In this document: positions 12,001 to 17,721 of the stretch, one piece after another | Layout of the letters: each line of letters starts with the position of its first letter | How positions within the stretch are numbered: position 1 is the stretch's first letter | Source: Streptomyces sp. CBMA152 | GTDB taxonomy: Bacteria; Actinomycetota; Actinomycetes; Streptomycetales; Streptomycetaceae | Assembly (NCBI RefSeq): GCF_014596475.1 | Contig: NZ_MECJ01000033.1 | Span: forward strand, 558,001-622,000 | Direction of reading: 5' to 3' | DNA: 64,000 nt | The notes under the pieces: model-generated | Seen by the model: the letters and a program-made list of their open reading frames with translations, nothing else | Database searches by the model: none | What the model was told of the DNA's origin: nothing | Translations under genes and position numbers: made by a program

Positions 12001-12978
12001 CTGGTGGCGCAGCAGGCCGCGCATCTCCTGGCCGACGTGCCGGTGCAGATCGAGGAAGGACATCTCGGGGCGTACGGCGAGCCGCAGCGGCAGGACGTTG
12101 GAGGCCATGCCGGGGGTGGCCTGGGTGACGGAGGTCAGGCGGCCGGTGACGGGGAAGCCGAGGACGACGTCGGCCGCGCGGGTGAAGTGGCGCAGATACG
12201 CGGCCGCGGCGGCGGTGAGGGTGACCTGCCAGGTCGAGCGGGCCTCGCGGGCGAGCCGCTTGATCTCGGCGAAGTAGTCGGGTTCCAGCCACGCCTCGTA
12301 CCGCTTGGACTCGGCCCACAGGCCGGTGGCGCGGTCGGGGAGATTCAGGATCTCCGGGTCGTCGCCGAACCGTTCGAGCCAGTAGTCGTGGTCCCGCGTA
12401 CTGCGTTCGCTCTCGGTGTACTTCTCGTGCTCGGCGACGAACTCGGCGAGCGGGGAGAACGAAGTGGGGGGAATCTCTTCTTCCGCGACAAGTGCGGTGT
12501 AGCAGTCGGCGACGCGCTGCACAAGGAGGTTGAACGCATAGGCATCACACACGATGTGATGCGTCCTCATATACCAGAAGAAGCGGTCCGGGGCGACCTG
12601 GAACAGCATCTGCACGAACAGCGGGCCGTTTTGCAGGTCAAAGGGCTTGTCGAGGTCCTCCTGCATGGCCGCGAAGGCCGCCGCGCGCGGGTCGCTCTCG
12701 CGTGTCAGGTCCACATGGGGCAGCGGCCAGTCGCGCCAGTCGCGCACCGACTGCCGTGGTACGCCGTCGACTTCGGTGAAGACGGCCCGCAGCGCCTCGG
12801 CCTCGTCGACCGCCTGGCGCAGCGCGCTCTCGAACAATTCCGGGGCGAACGTCCCGTGAATTTCGACGTAACCGTTGAGGTTGTAGAGAAGGCTGTCCGG
12901 AGCCAGCTTCTGGGCGAACCAGACGCGCTCCTGCGCCGTCGACAAAGGATGGCCTGCAGACTGCGATCCGCCGAACAC
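1..12978 (-). CDS. Multimodular non-ribosomal peptide synthetase, C-A-T x4 plus start of a fifth C domain (3' end outside window)
   Basis: The start is GTG at 12978, preceded by GGGGGA 8 nt upstream; the frame stays open to base 1, giving 4326 residues and ending inside a HHIAGD motif. Condensation His motifs lie near residues 140 (HHIVCDA), 1175 (HHIAGDEWS), 2222, 3273 and 4321 (HHIAGDG). Adenylation cores (TSGSTG/SSG-xPKG) lie near 596, 1660, 2709 and 3756. Carrier serines in LGGHSLL are at 995, 2042, 3092 and 4139, a very regular spacing of 1047-1050. No epimerase, methyltransferase or thioesterase domain is seen. The ten-residue specificity codes I extracted are DFWNVGMVHK (A1, one change from the classic Thr code), DAWLLGAVCK (A2), DMTKLAVVSK (A3) and DAGMIGAVCK (A4); I cannot assign the last three. 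The N-terminal C domain (LSTAQERVWFAQKL, RTHHIVCDAYAFNLL) resembles the first C domain of DhbF/EntF, which accepts an aryl or acyl group. The product is unknown. Confidence 0.96.
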   Translation of the reverse strand, partial: MFGGSQSAGHPLSTAQERVWFAQKLAPDSLLYNLNGYVEIHGTFAPELFESALRQAVDEAEALRAVFTEVDGVPRQSVRDWRDWPLPHVDLTRESDPRAAAFAAMQEDLDKPFDLQNGPLFVQMLFQVAPDRFFWYMRTHHIVCDAYAFNLLVQRVADCYTALVAEEEIPPTSFSPLAEFVAEHEKYTESERSTRDHDYWLERFGDDPEILNLPDRATGLWAESKRYEAWLEPDYFAEIKRLAREARSTWQVTLTAAAAAYLRHFTRAADVVLGFPVTGRLTSVTQATPGMASNVLPLRLAVRPEMSFLDLHRHVGQEMRGLLRHQRYRGEDLRKDLGLGGHSRRMFGPSINFLPLDEGLRFGPCTAAAHGMPSGPVDDLVIVFEGGSGEDGIGVRIAGNTAAYGAEDIDGHGRRFVAYLRALTADPTRAIGAVDVMDADERHRVLTEWNPKATGLDAGTIPAWFEAQARRTPDAVAVVYEGTTLTYAELNAWANRLAHRLIARGAGPEQLVGLVLPRSAELVVAVLAVLKSGAGYLPVDPDAPAARRAAVLEEAGPVLVLDGVPDVASARNEGRADDPTDADRTTPLRADHPAYVIFTSGSTGRPKGVVIPHSNVTRLFSATADQFGFGEQDVWTLFHSYAFDFSVWELWGALLYGGRLVVVPHTVSRSPEAFRALLAEQRVTVLNQTPSAFYQLIQADQRHPDSELALRYVVFGGEALAPGRLGEWYDRHPDDRPTLVNMYGITETTVHVTQQAFTRESAASDNGSTVGPALADLRAYVLDAALRPVPPGATGELYVAGDGLARGYLNRPGLTADRFVANPYGPAGSRMYRTGDLARWTADGLLAYEGRADQQVKIRGFRIELGEIESVLARHPKVAQVAVVVREDRPGDKRLVAYAVLRDSAMDPAELRAYAGESLPSYMVPAAVVSLDVLPLTPNGKLDQRALPAPTFEGDDSGRAPRNAREEILCRLFAEVLGVERVGIDDSFFDLGGHSLLATRLAVRVRAELGTEIMLGTLFESPTVAGLASQLPEAASVRPALVPMRRPDAVPLSFAQQRLWFLDQVEGGGSTYNMPLALRLTGELDRAALESALADVVERHESLRTVFPDVDGEARQVVLGACEVPVPVVDTDEEALPALLDAAAATVFDLAREIPVRATLFSLGEREHVLALVLHHIAGDEWSMAPLAQDLAAAYTARIDGRAPEWRPLPVQYADYALWQRELLGDESDPASLAHEQLTYWKRALAALPQELDLPADRPRPAVASHQGVALPVHLDAELHQALLALAGERRATLYMVLQAGLAALLTRLGAGDDIPVGSPIAGRTDEALDDLVGFFVNTLVLRTDTSGNPGFAELVDRVRAADLAAYAHQDLPFERLVEVLNPVRSANRQPLVQILLALQNTPGSTMELPGLELDRYGVHPGGSKFDLSLSLTETRAADGSPAGLEGFVEYSTDLFDQGTVELMMARLTRLLLAAAAKPELPIGDLELLTDAEHAQLTDGWNDTRKDLPALTIPELFEARAAAAPDAPAVVFGDTTLSYEELNGRANRLARLLIQRGIGAEDTVALMLPRSAELPVAVLAVLKAGAAYLPVDPAYPAERIAYLLTDGRPTLTLVAQGATAGLPDGTAYLELDHEAAADLPSHDVTDAERRSPLHPAHAAYIIYTSGSSGRPKGVVCTHTGVAGLLDADGLLEVGPGDRVLQFASLSFDAAFWEFAMALLSGATLVLASPDQLRPGTPLVELAAKHQVSHLLLPPSVLDVLSPSDLPTVRTLLVGGEASSGELVARWSPGRRMINAYGPTEITVCVTMSGALCGDQRPPIGTPVTNMSAYVLDERLRPVPVGVAGELYLAGDGVARGYLGRAGLTAERFVACPFGAPGARMYRSGDLARRRADGTLEYLGRADEQVKIRGHRVELGEIESVLGAQAGVAQAVVVTRADRPGQLVAYVVPTDSGVDAAELRAQVARVLPEYMVPAVIVEMDALPLTPNGKLDRKGLPAPDFDMVVSGRAPRTPREEVLCGLFAEVLGVDRVGIDDSFFELGGHSLLATRLVSRIRSVLGVELALSALFETPTVAGLAGITTEAESARPALESRERPESVPLSFAQRRLWFLNRLESVDALYNMPLVLRLTGTVDGDALRAALGDVVGRHESLRTVFPDVDGEARQVVLGACEIPLPITATDEQGLPALLDAAAKQPFDLSRDLPVRAELFSLGESEHVLLMVLHHIAGDGWSMAPLARDLGTAYKARLEGRAPQWEPLPVQYADYALWQRDLLGDESEQGSLAQRQLDFWQHALAELPEELTLPTDRPRPAVASHAGGRVSVEWDAELHRGLTEFAWESSSSVFMVVQAALATLLNRLGAGEDIAIGSPIAGRTDEALDDLIGFFTNTLVLRTDVSGQPTFRELVSRVRTADLAAYAHQDVPFERLVELVNPARSRARHPLFQVLLAFQNTPEVHLDLPGLSIGVEPVDTGVAKFDLSFNVQEQHGNQGPAGVGGTLEFNGDLFDRDTASAIAARLEHTLRALLSDPDRPVSRVDILGADERQRVLKTWNATASAVAHTTLPELFEGQAARTPDAPAARQGDDTLTYAELNALANGVARELTAQGVGPEDLVAVAMRPSPRLLAALLGVLKSGAAYLPVDHDYPADRIAYMLRDAAPVRLLTTRDAVEGRDEFDGVARVFVDSVEPVAENPTDADRIRPLRPHHPAYVIYTSGSTGTPKGVVVEQRNLVDYLEWAGRSYPSAGGSALLHSSVSFDMTVTALLTPLTVGGCVVVGRLDESELPATAPTLLKATPSHLPILQALPGHASPTADLLLAGEPLTAEALRDWRAAHPDVTVRNVYGPTETTVSATEHRVEPGTTPASGPLPVGRPLANTRLYVLGSGLQPVPEGVPGELYVAGNGVARGYLGRPGLTAERFVPCPFGAPGERMYRTGDLVRWNVDGELEYLGRADDQVKVRGFRIEPGEIAAVLGRHPSVAQAAVVVREDRPGDKRLVAYVVPTDSVRGVDAAELRAHVAGALPEYMVPSAVVALDALPLTPNGKLDRKALPAPDFDAVVSGRAPRTPREEVLCGLFAEVLGVERVGIDDSFFDLGGHSLLATRLVSRIRSVLGIELALSALFETPTVAGLAGVSAEADAARPALVPMDRPDAVPLSFAQRRLWFLNRLESVDALYNMPMVLRLTGELDRAALELALADVVGRHESLRTVFPDVDGEARQVVLGSCEVPLPVTDTDEQALPALLDAAVKTGFDLSTDIPLKAFLFALGGAEHVLLVSLHHIAGDGWSMAPLARDLGTAYAARCDGRTPDWQPLPVQYADYALWQRELLGDESESESLAHDQLAFWQDALAALPEELDLPTDRTRPAVASHKGGMVPFTWDAELHGKLVEFARESSSSVFMVVQAALAALLNRLGAGEDIPIGTPIAGRTDEALDDLVGFFTNTLVLRTDVSGQPTFRELVSRVRKADLAAYAHQDVPFERLVELVNPARSRARHPLFQVMLVFQNTPEVHLELPGLTIGAEPVGTDVAKFDLVFSLREQAGTTGMDGVLEFSGDLFDEDTATGLAQRLHSLLHAVVGDPDRPVSRVDVLDADERQRILTDWNTNGEPIAPATLPELFEAQVGRTPEATAVLHDGEALSYAELNARANRLARRLVDRGVRPDTVVALALPRSAELVLAALAVVKAGAAYLNIDPDYPAERAAYMCADAVPLGLLTVGDAGRRVPDDVARWRLDDEEFTTGSDTNLTDADRLSPLRTGHPAYVVYTSGSTGKPKGVLVTHRGLASLAVSHQEALGVDDESKVLQFASLSFDASAGELVMTLLAGATLVVPRPEQVIGDAVVRLMAETGVTHAMLPPAFVATLDPETVPTLRGLITGGEACPPEVTARWSAGRTMLNAYGPTESTVCATLSTPLTGAISAPIGRPIPNTRAYVLGSGLEPVPAGVMGELYLAGDGVALGYLNRPDLTAERFVACPFGAPGERMYRTGDLVRWNADGELEYLGRADDQVKVRGFRIEPGEIAAVLDRHASVAQAAVVVREDRPGDKRLVAYVVPTDSVRGVDAAELRAHVAGALPEYMVPAAVVAMAVIPLSPTGKVHREALPAPDFDTVVSGRAPRTPREEVLCGLFAEVLGLTRVGIDDSFFELGGHSLLATRLVSRIRSVLGVELPLATLFETPTVLGLAVACDEAESARPAVEPKTRPTPLPLSFAQHRLWMLSQLHDADALYNMPVVLRLTGTVDGDALQAALADVVARHESLRTVFVETDGRAEQRILAPAEAAFSLSFVRADEQALPGLLKAAASAGFDLSREIPVRASLFTVDESDHVLAISLHHIAGD

Positions 12979-13150
12979 CTAGAGAATCCCCCACGCATTA
13001 TCGGGGGAGAGTCTTCCTCTGGCCCCCCGGCGTACGGGTTCTCGGACCACCCCCGCACACGCTTTCCAAAGTCGAACAAGATCGGACTCTATCATCGAGC
13101 CACGCCGAGTCGACTTCCGGCCAAACGTGATAAGGGATCGTCAGCTGCCG
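12979..13150 (-). promoter_or_regulatory. NRPS leader and probable promoter region
   Basis: These 172 nt separate the NRPS start from the hairpin behind the permease. A strong Shine-Dalgarno (GGGGGA) precedes the GTG at 12978. A possible -10 (TAGAGT, minus strand, about 13088-13093) sits 16 nt after a weak -35 (TCGACT). If the hairpin terminates transcription, the NRPS must have its own promoter here. The assignment of the -10/-35 is weak. Confidence 0.3.
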
Positions 13151-13180
13151 TTCGCCCTATGCCATTTGGCATAGGGCGAA
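13151..13180 (-). terminator. Perfect 13-bp hairpin directly behind the ABC permease
   Basis: Arms TTCGCCCTATGCC and GGCATAGGGCGAA pair perfectly around a 4-nt ATTT loop, four bases past the permease stop codon. There is no T-tract, so it may be a terminator of the Streptomyces type, an mRNA-stabilising 3' end, or an operator in front of the NRPS. Confidence 0.65.
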
Positions 13181-13184
13181 CTCG

Positions 13185-14072
13185 CTACGACACGATGTCC
13201 TTCTTCTCGAAGCCCCGGAACGCCAGGGCCATGAGCACCAGCGCGTACCCCACCGAGACCCCCGCGCCCTGGGCCATGCCGCTCCACTCCAGATGCGGCT
13301 GGAGCGCGTCAGCCCAGGCGAACTGCCAGTGTGCGGGCAGCGCCTTGCGCCAGCTGCCGAGCGCCGTGATCGCGTCCAGCACGTTGCCCACGATGGTGAG
13401 ACCGACCGCGCCGCCGACCGCGCCCAGCGGCGCGTCCGTCTTGGTCGACAGCCAGAACGCGAGACCGGCGGTGACCAGTTGGGAGACGAAGACGAACGCG
13501 ACCGCGATGGCCAGGCGCGGTATCGCCTGCCCGGCGCCCAGGGAGCCGCCGGTGGGGATCTCCAGCGGGCCCCAGCCGTACGCCGCCGTGCCGACCGCGA
13601 GCGCCACCAGCGGCAGCAGCACGATCGCCGCCGCGCTCAGGCCGAGCGCGACCGCCAGCTTGCTCCACAGCAGCCGGGCCCGGGGGACGGGCGCGGCCAG
13701 CAGGTAGCGCAGCGAGGACCAGCTGGCCTCCGAGGCGACCGTGTCCCCGCAGAACAGGGCGATGGGCACCACGAGCAGGAAGCCCGCCGAGACGAACAGG
13801 GCGGTCGCCGCGAAGTTCGCGCCGGACGCCGTCGCCGTGTCGATCAGGGTGATCCGGCCGTCGCGGCCGGACGGTGTGCCGCCGATCGCGAAGGCGGTGA
13901 CCAGGATGAAGGGCAGGGCGGCGAGGATGCCGCCCATCACCATGGTGCGGCGGCGTCGCAGCTGGCGCGCCGCCTCCACCCGCAGCGGCAGGGTGCGGCC
14001 GGGCCGGTAGCCGGGCGCCGTCGCCCGCAGGTCCGCCCCGGACGGTGTCCCCGTGTGCGTCGGCGTCGTCAT
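13185..14072 (-). CDS. ABC-2 type transporter permease
   Basis: A 295-residue integral membrane protein. After a cytoplasmic N-terminus ending in an Arg-rich stretch (RQLRRRRT), six hydrophobic segments are visible near residues 43-65, 85-110, 135-165, 185-210, 220-245 and 270-288, the usual ABC-2 permease layout. The ATG at 14072 overlaps the stop of the preceding ATPase-containing gene by 4 nt (ATGA), so the two are translationally coupled, and this protein is the natural membrane partner of that ATPase. The gene lies between a hydrolase-ABC fusion and a giant NRPS, all on the minus strand. Export of the peptide or self-protection is therefore plausible, but substrate and direction cannot be read from sequence. 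A perfect hairpin follows the stop codon. Confidence 0.88.
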   Translation of the reverse strand: MTTPTHTGTPSGADLRATAPGYRPGRTLPLRVEAARQLRRRRTMVMGGILAALPFILVTAFAIGGTPSGRDGRITLIDTATASGANFAATALFVSAGFLLVVPIALFCGDTVASEASWSSLRYLLAAPVPRARLLWSKLAVALGLSAAAIVLLPLVALAVGTAAYGWGPLEIPTGGSLGAGQAIPRLAIAVAFVFVSQLVTAGLAFWLSTKTDAPLGAVGGAVGLTIVGNVLDAITALGSWRKALPAHWQFAWADALQPHLEWSGMAQGAGVSVGYALVLMALAFRGFEKKDIVS

Positions 14073-16705
14073 CCCGATCCTCCGATCAGGGTCAGGAACG
14101 CGTCCTCCAGGCGGCGGTGCGGGCCCACGCCCGTCAACGGCACGTCCAGACGGATCAGTTCGGTGATCAGTTCGGTCGGGGTGGCGCCCGCGAGGCGCAC
14201 CAGCATGCCCTCGTCGGTACGGGTCGCCGCGCCGATGCCGGGCAGCGCGGCCACCTTGTCGGCAAGCACCTCCGCGACCGGGCCGTCCACCGTCACCAGG
14301 AGCGTGTCGCTCTCGCCGGTGATCTCGGCGACCGGGCCCGCCTGGACGAGGCGGCCGCGGTCCATGACCACCAGATGCGTACAGGACTGCTCCACCTCCG
14401 ACAGGAGGTGGCTGGAGACGATGACCGTGCGGCCGCCCTGCGCGTAACGGATCATCACGTCCCGCATCTCGCGGATCTGCGGCGGGTCCAGACCGTTGGT
14501 CGGCTCGTCCAGTATCAGCAGATCCGGCATGCCGAGCATGGCCTGGGCGATGGCCAGGCGCTGGCGCATGCCCTGCGAGTACGTGCGCACCGCACGCTGG
14601 AGCGCGTCGCCCAGGCCCGCGATCTCCAGCGCCTCGTCCATGTGCGAGTCCTCGGCGGGACGGCCGGTGGCCTGCCAGTACAGCTCCAGGTTGGCGCGGC
14701 CCGAAAGGTGCGGCAGGAAGCCCGCGCCCTCCACGAACGCCCCGACCCGCGACAGCACCGGCGCACCCGGGCGGATCGCGTGGCCGAAGACCCGGATCTC
14801 GCCGCCGTCGGGCCGGATCAGACCCATCAGCATCCGCAACGTGGTCGTCTTGCCCGCGCCGTTGGGCCCGAGAAGCCCCAGGACCTGGCCCTTCTCGACC
14901 CGGAAGGAGAGATCACGGACCGCGTAACGGTCGCTCGACTTGCTGTACCTCTTGGTCAAGTCGGTGATCTGGAGCGGGACTTCGGCCAGCTCCGCATCGG
15001 GGGCCGGAGCCGTTTTACGGCGGGTGGCCAGCAGGCCGACCGCGATCACCGCGCCCGCCAGCGGCAGCCCCCACGACCACCACGGCACCCCGGCCGGGTC
15101 GGTCTTCACACCGGGCGCGGTCGGCACGGTCAGTGTGCCGTCGGCGAGCGAGACGGTGTACGTCCCCGGCGCGGTCGGCGAGGCGTAGCCGAGGTCGGTC
15201 GCGGCGACCACCAGGCGCAGCCGGTGGCCCGCCTCCACGTTGTGGTCGACGGCGGGCAGGGTCAGCTCGACCGTCCTGCCGTCCTTGGCGCCGTCCACCC
15301 GGACGGGTGCGACCAGTTGGGACGGCAGCACCTGCTGCTTGCCGCCGGGCCCCACGTCGTACACCTTGGCGAAGAGCACCGCGTCGTCGCCGCTCGACCT
15401 GACCTTCAGCTTGACCGTGGGCGAGCCGGTGATGCGGATGCCGGGCTTCAGCTTCTGCGAGTCGAAGGCCGCGTACTGGCCCGGGAAATCGATGTTCAGG
15501 CCGCCCACGCCGAGCGAGGACAGGCCCGCGAGGCCGCCGCCGACGCCGGGCACGGCGGAGATGGCGGGCGGGGCCGCGCCCGCCGGGTTCTCGAAGGTCT
15601 GCTCACGGCCGCTCAGCGCCACCGCGCGCGTACCGTTCGCAAGACCCGGGTAGCTGTCGCTGGTCGCGCCGCGCAGCTGGGCCGCGCCGTCGGTGGAGCT
15701 GATGCCGCCGGTCCTGGTGACCCGGAAGGCGGGGCCGGTGTCGGCGCCCTTGTCGCCCTTGAGATAGCGGTCGAACCAGGAGGCGATACGGGCGTCGACC
15801 CGGCCCGATTCACGGTCGCCGCCGTCGTGGCCGCCCGCGATCCAGTCGACCGCGACCGGCGCCCCGTTGGCGCGGATCTTCCTGGCTGCCGCATCCGCCT
15901 GGCTGAGCGGGAACAGCGAGTCGGTCTGGCCCTGCACCAGGAGCGTCGGCACCTTGATGCGGTCGCCGACGGCGGACGGGGAGCGGGCCGCGAGCAGGTC
16001 GCGCGCCTGCGTGTCCGGCTTCCCGCTGACCGCGACCCTCTCGTACATCTCGCAGAGCTGTTTCTCGAAGGTCTTGCAGCCGCCGCCGGTGGAGAAGAAG
16101 ATCCCGGCCCACAGCTTCTTGAAGACGCCGTCCGGGAACAGCGCGTCCGCCAGGTTCCAGTAGGTGATCTGGGGGGCGATCGCGTCCACGCGCTTGTCGT
16201 AGCCCGCCGCGAGCAGCGAGATCGCGCCGCCGTAGGAGGCGCCCGTGACGCCCACGCGCGGGTCGCCCGGCGCGTCCAGCTGCACCTCCGGGCGCTTGGC
16301 CAGCCAGTCGACGAGCCGCGAGACGTCCTTGACCTCGAAGGCCGGGTCGTTGAGGCCGATCTCGCCCGTGGAGTCGCCGAAGCCCCGCGCCGACCAGGTC
16401 AGCACGGCGAAGCCCTCGCGCGCGAGCTTCTGCGCCTGCGGGCGTACGTCGTCCTTGTTGCCGCCGAAGCCGTGTCCGAGCAGCACGGCGGGGCGCCTCT
16501 TGTCCGCGCCGCCCGTCGTGAAGAAGGACGTGTCGATCTTCGCGCCGGGCATCTGGAGGACCCGGTCCTCCTGGTGCACCGCCGGCGAGCCGCCGGCGCC
16601 GGCGGCCGTCCAGATACCGGCCCCGGCCAGCACGGCCAGAGCGGCGGCCATGGCGGCCGCCGCCCGTCCACGAGGTCGGCGAAGACGAGGTCTGCGCAAT
16701 TCCAT
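14069..16705 (-). CDS. Fusion of a membrane-anchored S15/CocE-type serine hydrolase with an ABC transporter ATPase
   Basis: An 878-residue two-part protein. An Arg-rich N-terminus with a hydrophobic segment (about 14-35) looks like a signal anchor. Residues about 45-310 are an alpha/beta hydrolase of the X-Pro dipeptidyl-peptidase/CocE family: nucleophile in GASYGG (Ser157), Asp262 in GQTDSLF, His293 in GGHDGG. A PepX-C-like beta domain follows (about 360-530). A second membrane segment (about 541-561) precedes an ABC ATPase with Walker A GPNGAGKTT (613-621), signature YSQGMRQRLA, Walker B LLILDEPTNGLD and switch His in SSH. Two membrane crossings would put the hydrolase outside and the ATPase inside, which makes mechanical sense. 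It is coupled by ATGA to the permease. It could trim or activate an exported peptide, or detoxify; this is inference from the neighbouring NRPS. Confidence 0.9.
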   Translation of the reverse strand: MELRRPRLRRPRGRAAAAMAAALAVLAGAGIWTAAGAGGSPAVHQEDRVLQMPGAKIDTSFFTTGGADKRRPAVLLGHGFGGNKDDVRPQAQKLAREGFAVLTWSARGFGDSTGEIGLNDPAFEVKDVSRLVDWLAKRPEVQLDAPGDPRVGVTGASYGGAISLLAAGYDKRVDAIAPQITYWNLADALFPDGVFKKLWAGIFFSTGGGCKTFEKQLCEMYERVAVSGKPDTQARDLLAARSPSAVGDRIKVPTLLVQGQTDSLFPLSQADAAARKIRANGAPVAVDWIAGGHDGGDRESGRVDARIASWFDRYLKGDKGADTGPAFRVTRTGGISSTDGAAQLRGATSDSYPGLANGTRAVALSGREQTFENPAGAAPPAISAVPGVGGGLAGLSSLGVGGLNIDFPGQYAAFDSQKLKPGIRITGSPTVKLKVRSSGDDAVLFAKVYDVGPGGKQQVLPSQLVAPVRVDGAKDGRTVELTLPAVDHNVEAGHRLRLVVAATDLGYASPTAPGTYTVSLADGTLTVPTAPGVKTDPAGVPWWSWGLPLAGAVIAVGLLATRRKTAPAPDAELAEVPLQITDLTKRYSKSSDRYAVRDLSFRVEKGQVLGLLGPNGAGKTTTLRMLMGLIRPDGGEIRVFGHAIRPGAPVLSRVGAFVEGAGFLPHLSGRANLELYWQATGRPAEDSHMDEALEIAGLGDALQRAVRTYSQGMRQRLAIAQAMLGMPDLLILDEPTNGLDPPQIREMRDVMIRYAQGGRTVIVSSHLLSEVEQSCTHLVVMDRGRLVQAGPVAEITGESDTLLVTVDGPVAEVLADKVAALPGIGAATRTDEGMLVRLAGATPTELITELIRLDVPLTGVGPHRRLEDAFLTLIGGSG

Positions 16706-16829
16706 GCCTCCACCGTAAGTGCCGCCTCCGACAACCGAGCCTGCCGCCAGGTGGAGGTGGCGGCGGTACTCACGGCGTACGGCCGCCGTCTCCCGTACCG
16801 CAGCGGGAGTAGAAGCGCTGCCGGACCGC

Positions 16830-17621
16830 TCAGCCGAACGACGCCCGCTGGAGCCAGAAGTCGAGGAGTCCGGCGTCGCCGAGCACCTCGACCTTGGGGC
16901 TGTCGGCGGGCAGCCGCCGGTAGAAGACGTTCATGACGTCGGTCAGCGGGCCGCGCAGCGCGACCGTCGCCTTCTCGTGGCCCCGGCGCCAGCTCACCCC
17001 CTCCTCGCCGAGTTCGATCAGCCACTCCGCGTCCGGCACGTCGGTGGCGTGCAGATGGATACTGCGTCCGGGGCCGCGCAGCTCGGCGGCCTGAGGGGCG
17101 AGCTTGGCTGCCTGGATGAAGGTGATGATCTCCAGCCACTCGTCGATGGTGTCGACGGCCACCTCGGGCGCGAGCCGGTACTCGACGCCGACGGTGAACG
17201 CGGCGTCCGCGCGGTGGACCACCGTCTCATGCGTCATCCGGCGCGCCCAGAACCCGGTGGTCGCCTCCCCCGCCCAGGTCCAGGCCGCCTGGTCGGGACC
17301 GGCCGCGCGCAGCGCGTCGGCGCAGAGCTCGGCGCCCTGCGCCAACCAGGCGTCCATGGCGGCCGGTTCTTCGCTGTCGGGGCCCTTGGAGTCGAGCGAG
17401 AGCTGATCGGGAGCGCTGGTGGTCTTCGACCGTACGATCTCGGCGACCCAGCGGTGCGCGCCGCTCACATGGACGGCGAGCTCGCGCAACGTCCAGTCGG
17501 GGCAGGTCGGTACGGTGACGGAGAGGTCCGCACCCGACAGGTGGGACCTCAACTCGTCTGTCTGGCGGAGGATTTCGGAACAGTAGAAGTCGTGGTCCAG
17601 AGGAGAATCCGCGGCAGTCAT
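16830..17621 (-). CDS. Maleylpyruvate isomerase/mycothiol-dependent (MDMPI, DinB-fold) family protein
   Basis: A 263-residue soluble protein. The N-terminal four-helix region has the MDMPI hallmarks: CPDWTLRELAVHVSGAHRW near residues 39-57, whose His is a metal ligand in the family, and a second conserved stretch ARRMTHETVVHRADA near 128-142, whose H-E-x3-H supplies further ligands. The C-terminal half matches the MDMPI C-terminal domain, about the usual length. Members use mycothiol, the actinobacterial thiol, for isomerisation or conjugation; most Streptomyces paralogues have no assigned substrate. The gene stands alone on the minus strand, 124 nt upstream (in transcription sense) of the hydrolase-ABC fusion start, so cotranscription is possible but not shown. 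Start ATG at 17621. Confidence 0.85.
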   Translation of the reverse strand: MTAADSPLDHDFYCSEILRQTDELRSHLSGADLSVTVPTCPDWTLRELAVHVSGAHRWVAEIVRSKTTSAPDQLSLDSKGPDSEEPAAMDAWLAQGAELCADALRAAGPDQAAWTWAGEATTGFWARRMTHETVVHRADAAFTVGVEYRLAPEVAVDTIDEWLEIITFIQAAKLAPQAAELRGPGRSIHLHATDVPDAEWLIELGEEGVSWRRGHEKATVALRGPLTDVMNVFYRRLPADSPKVEVLGDAGLLDFWLQRASFG

Positions 17622-17721
17622 ACCCCGAACCCTAGGCGCGGTCCGCCCGTTACGTCCCCTGATTGAGCGGCCGGAACCGGACAGAGTGCCCGGTCCCGAC
17701 CGCCCTTGTCCTGGACCCGCC

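Noticed and set aside
1..12978. Catecholate siderophore cluster, suggested by the DhbF/EntF-like first C domain
   Set aside because: No DHB-biosynthesis, ferric-siderophore uptake or iron-box sequence is seen in the window, and the first residue is Thr followed by three unassigned A domains.
13030..13130. StrR-like half sites (GTTCGACT and AGTCGAC) upstream of the NRPS
   Set aside because: Halves are in the wrong order and spacing for the GTTCGACT-N11-AGTCGAAC palindrome, so no StrR-type site is supported.
7249..13707. A second long plus-strand open frame, 2152 codons
   Set aside because: Also a mirror of the NRPS and the permease; it crosses the hairpin and two gene boundaries and has no recognisable motif.
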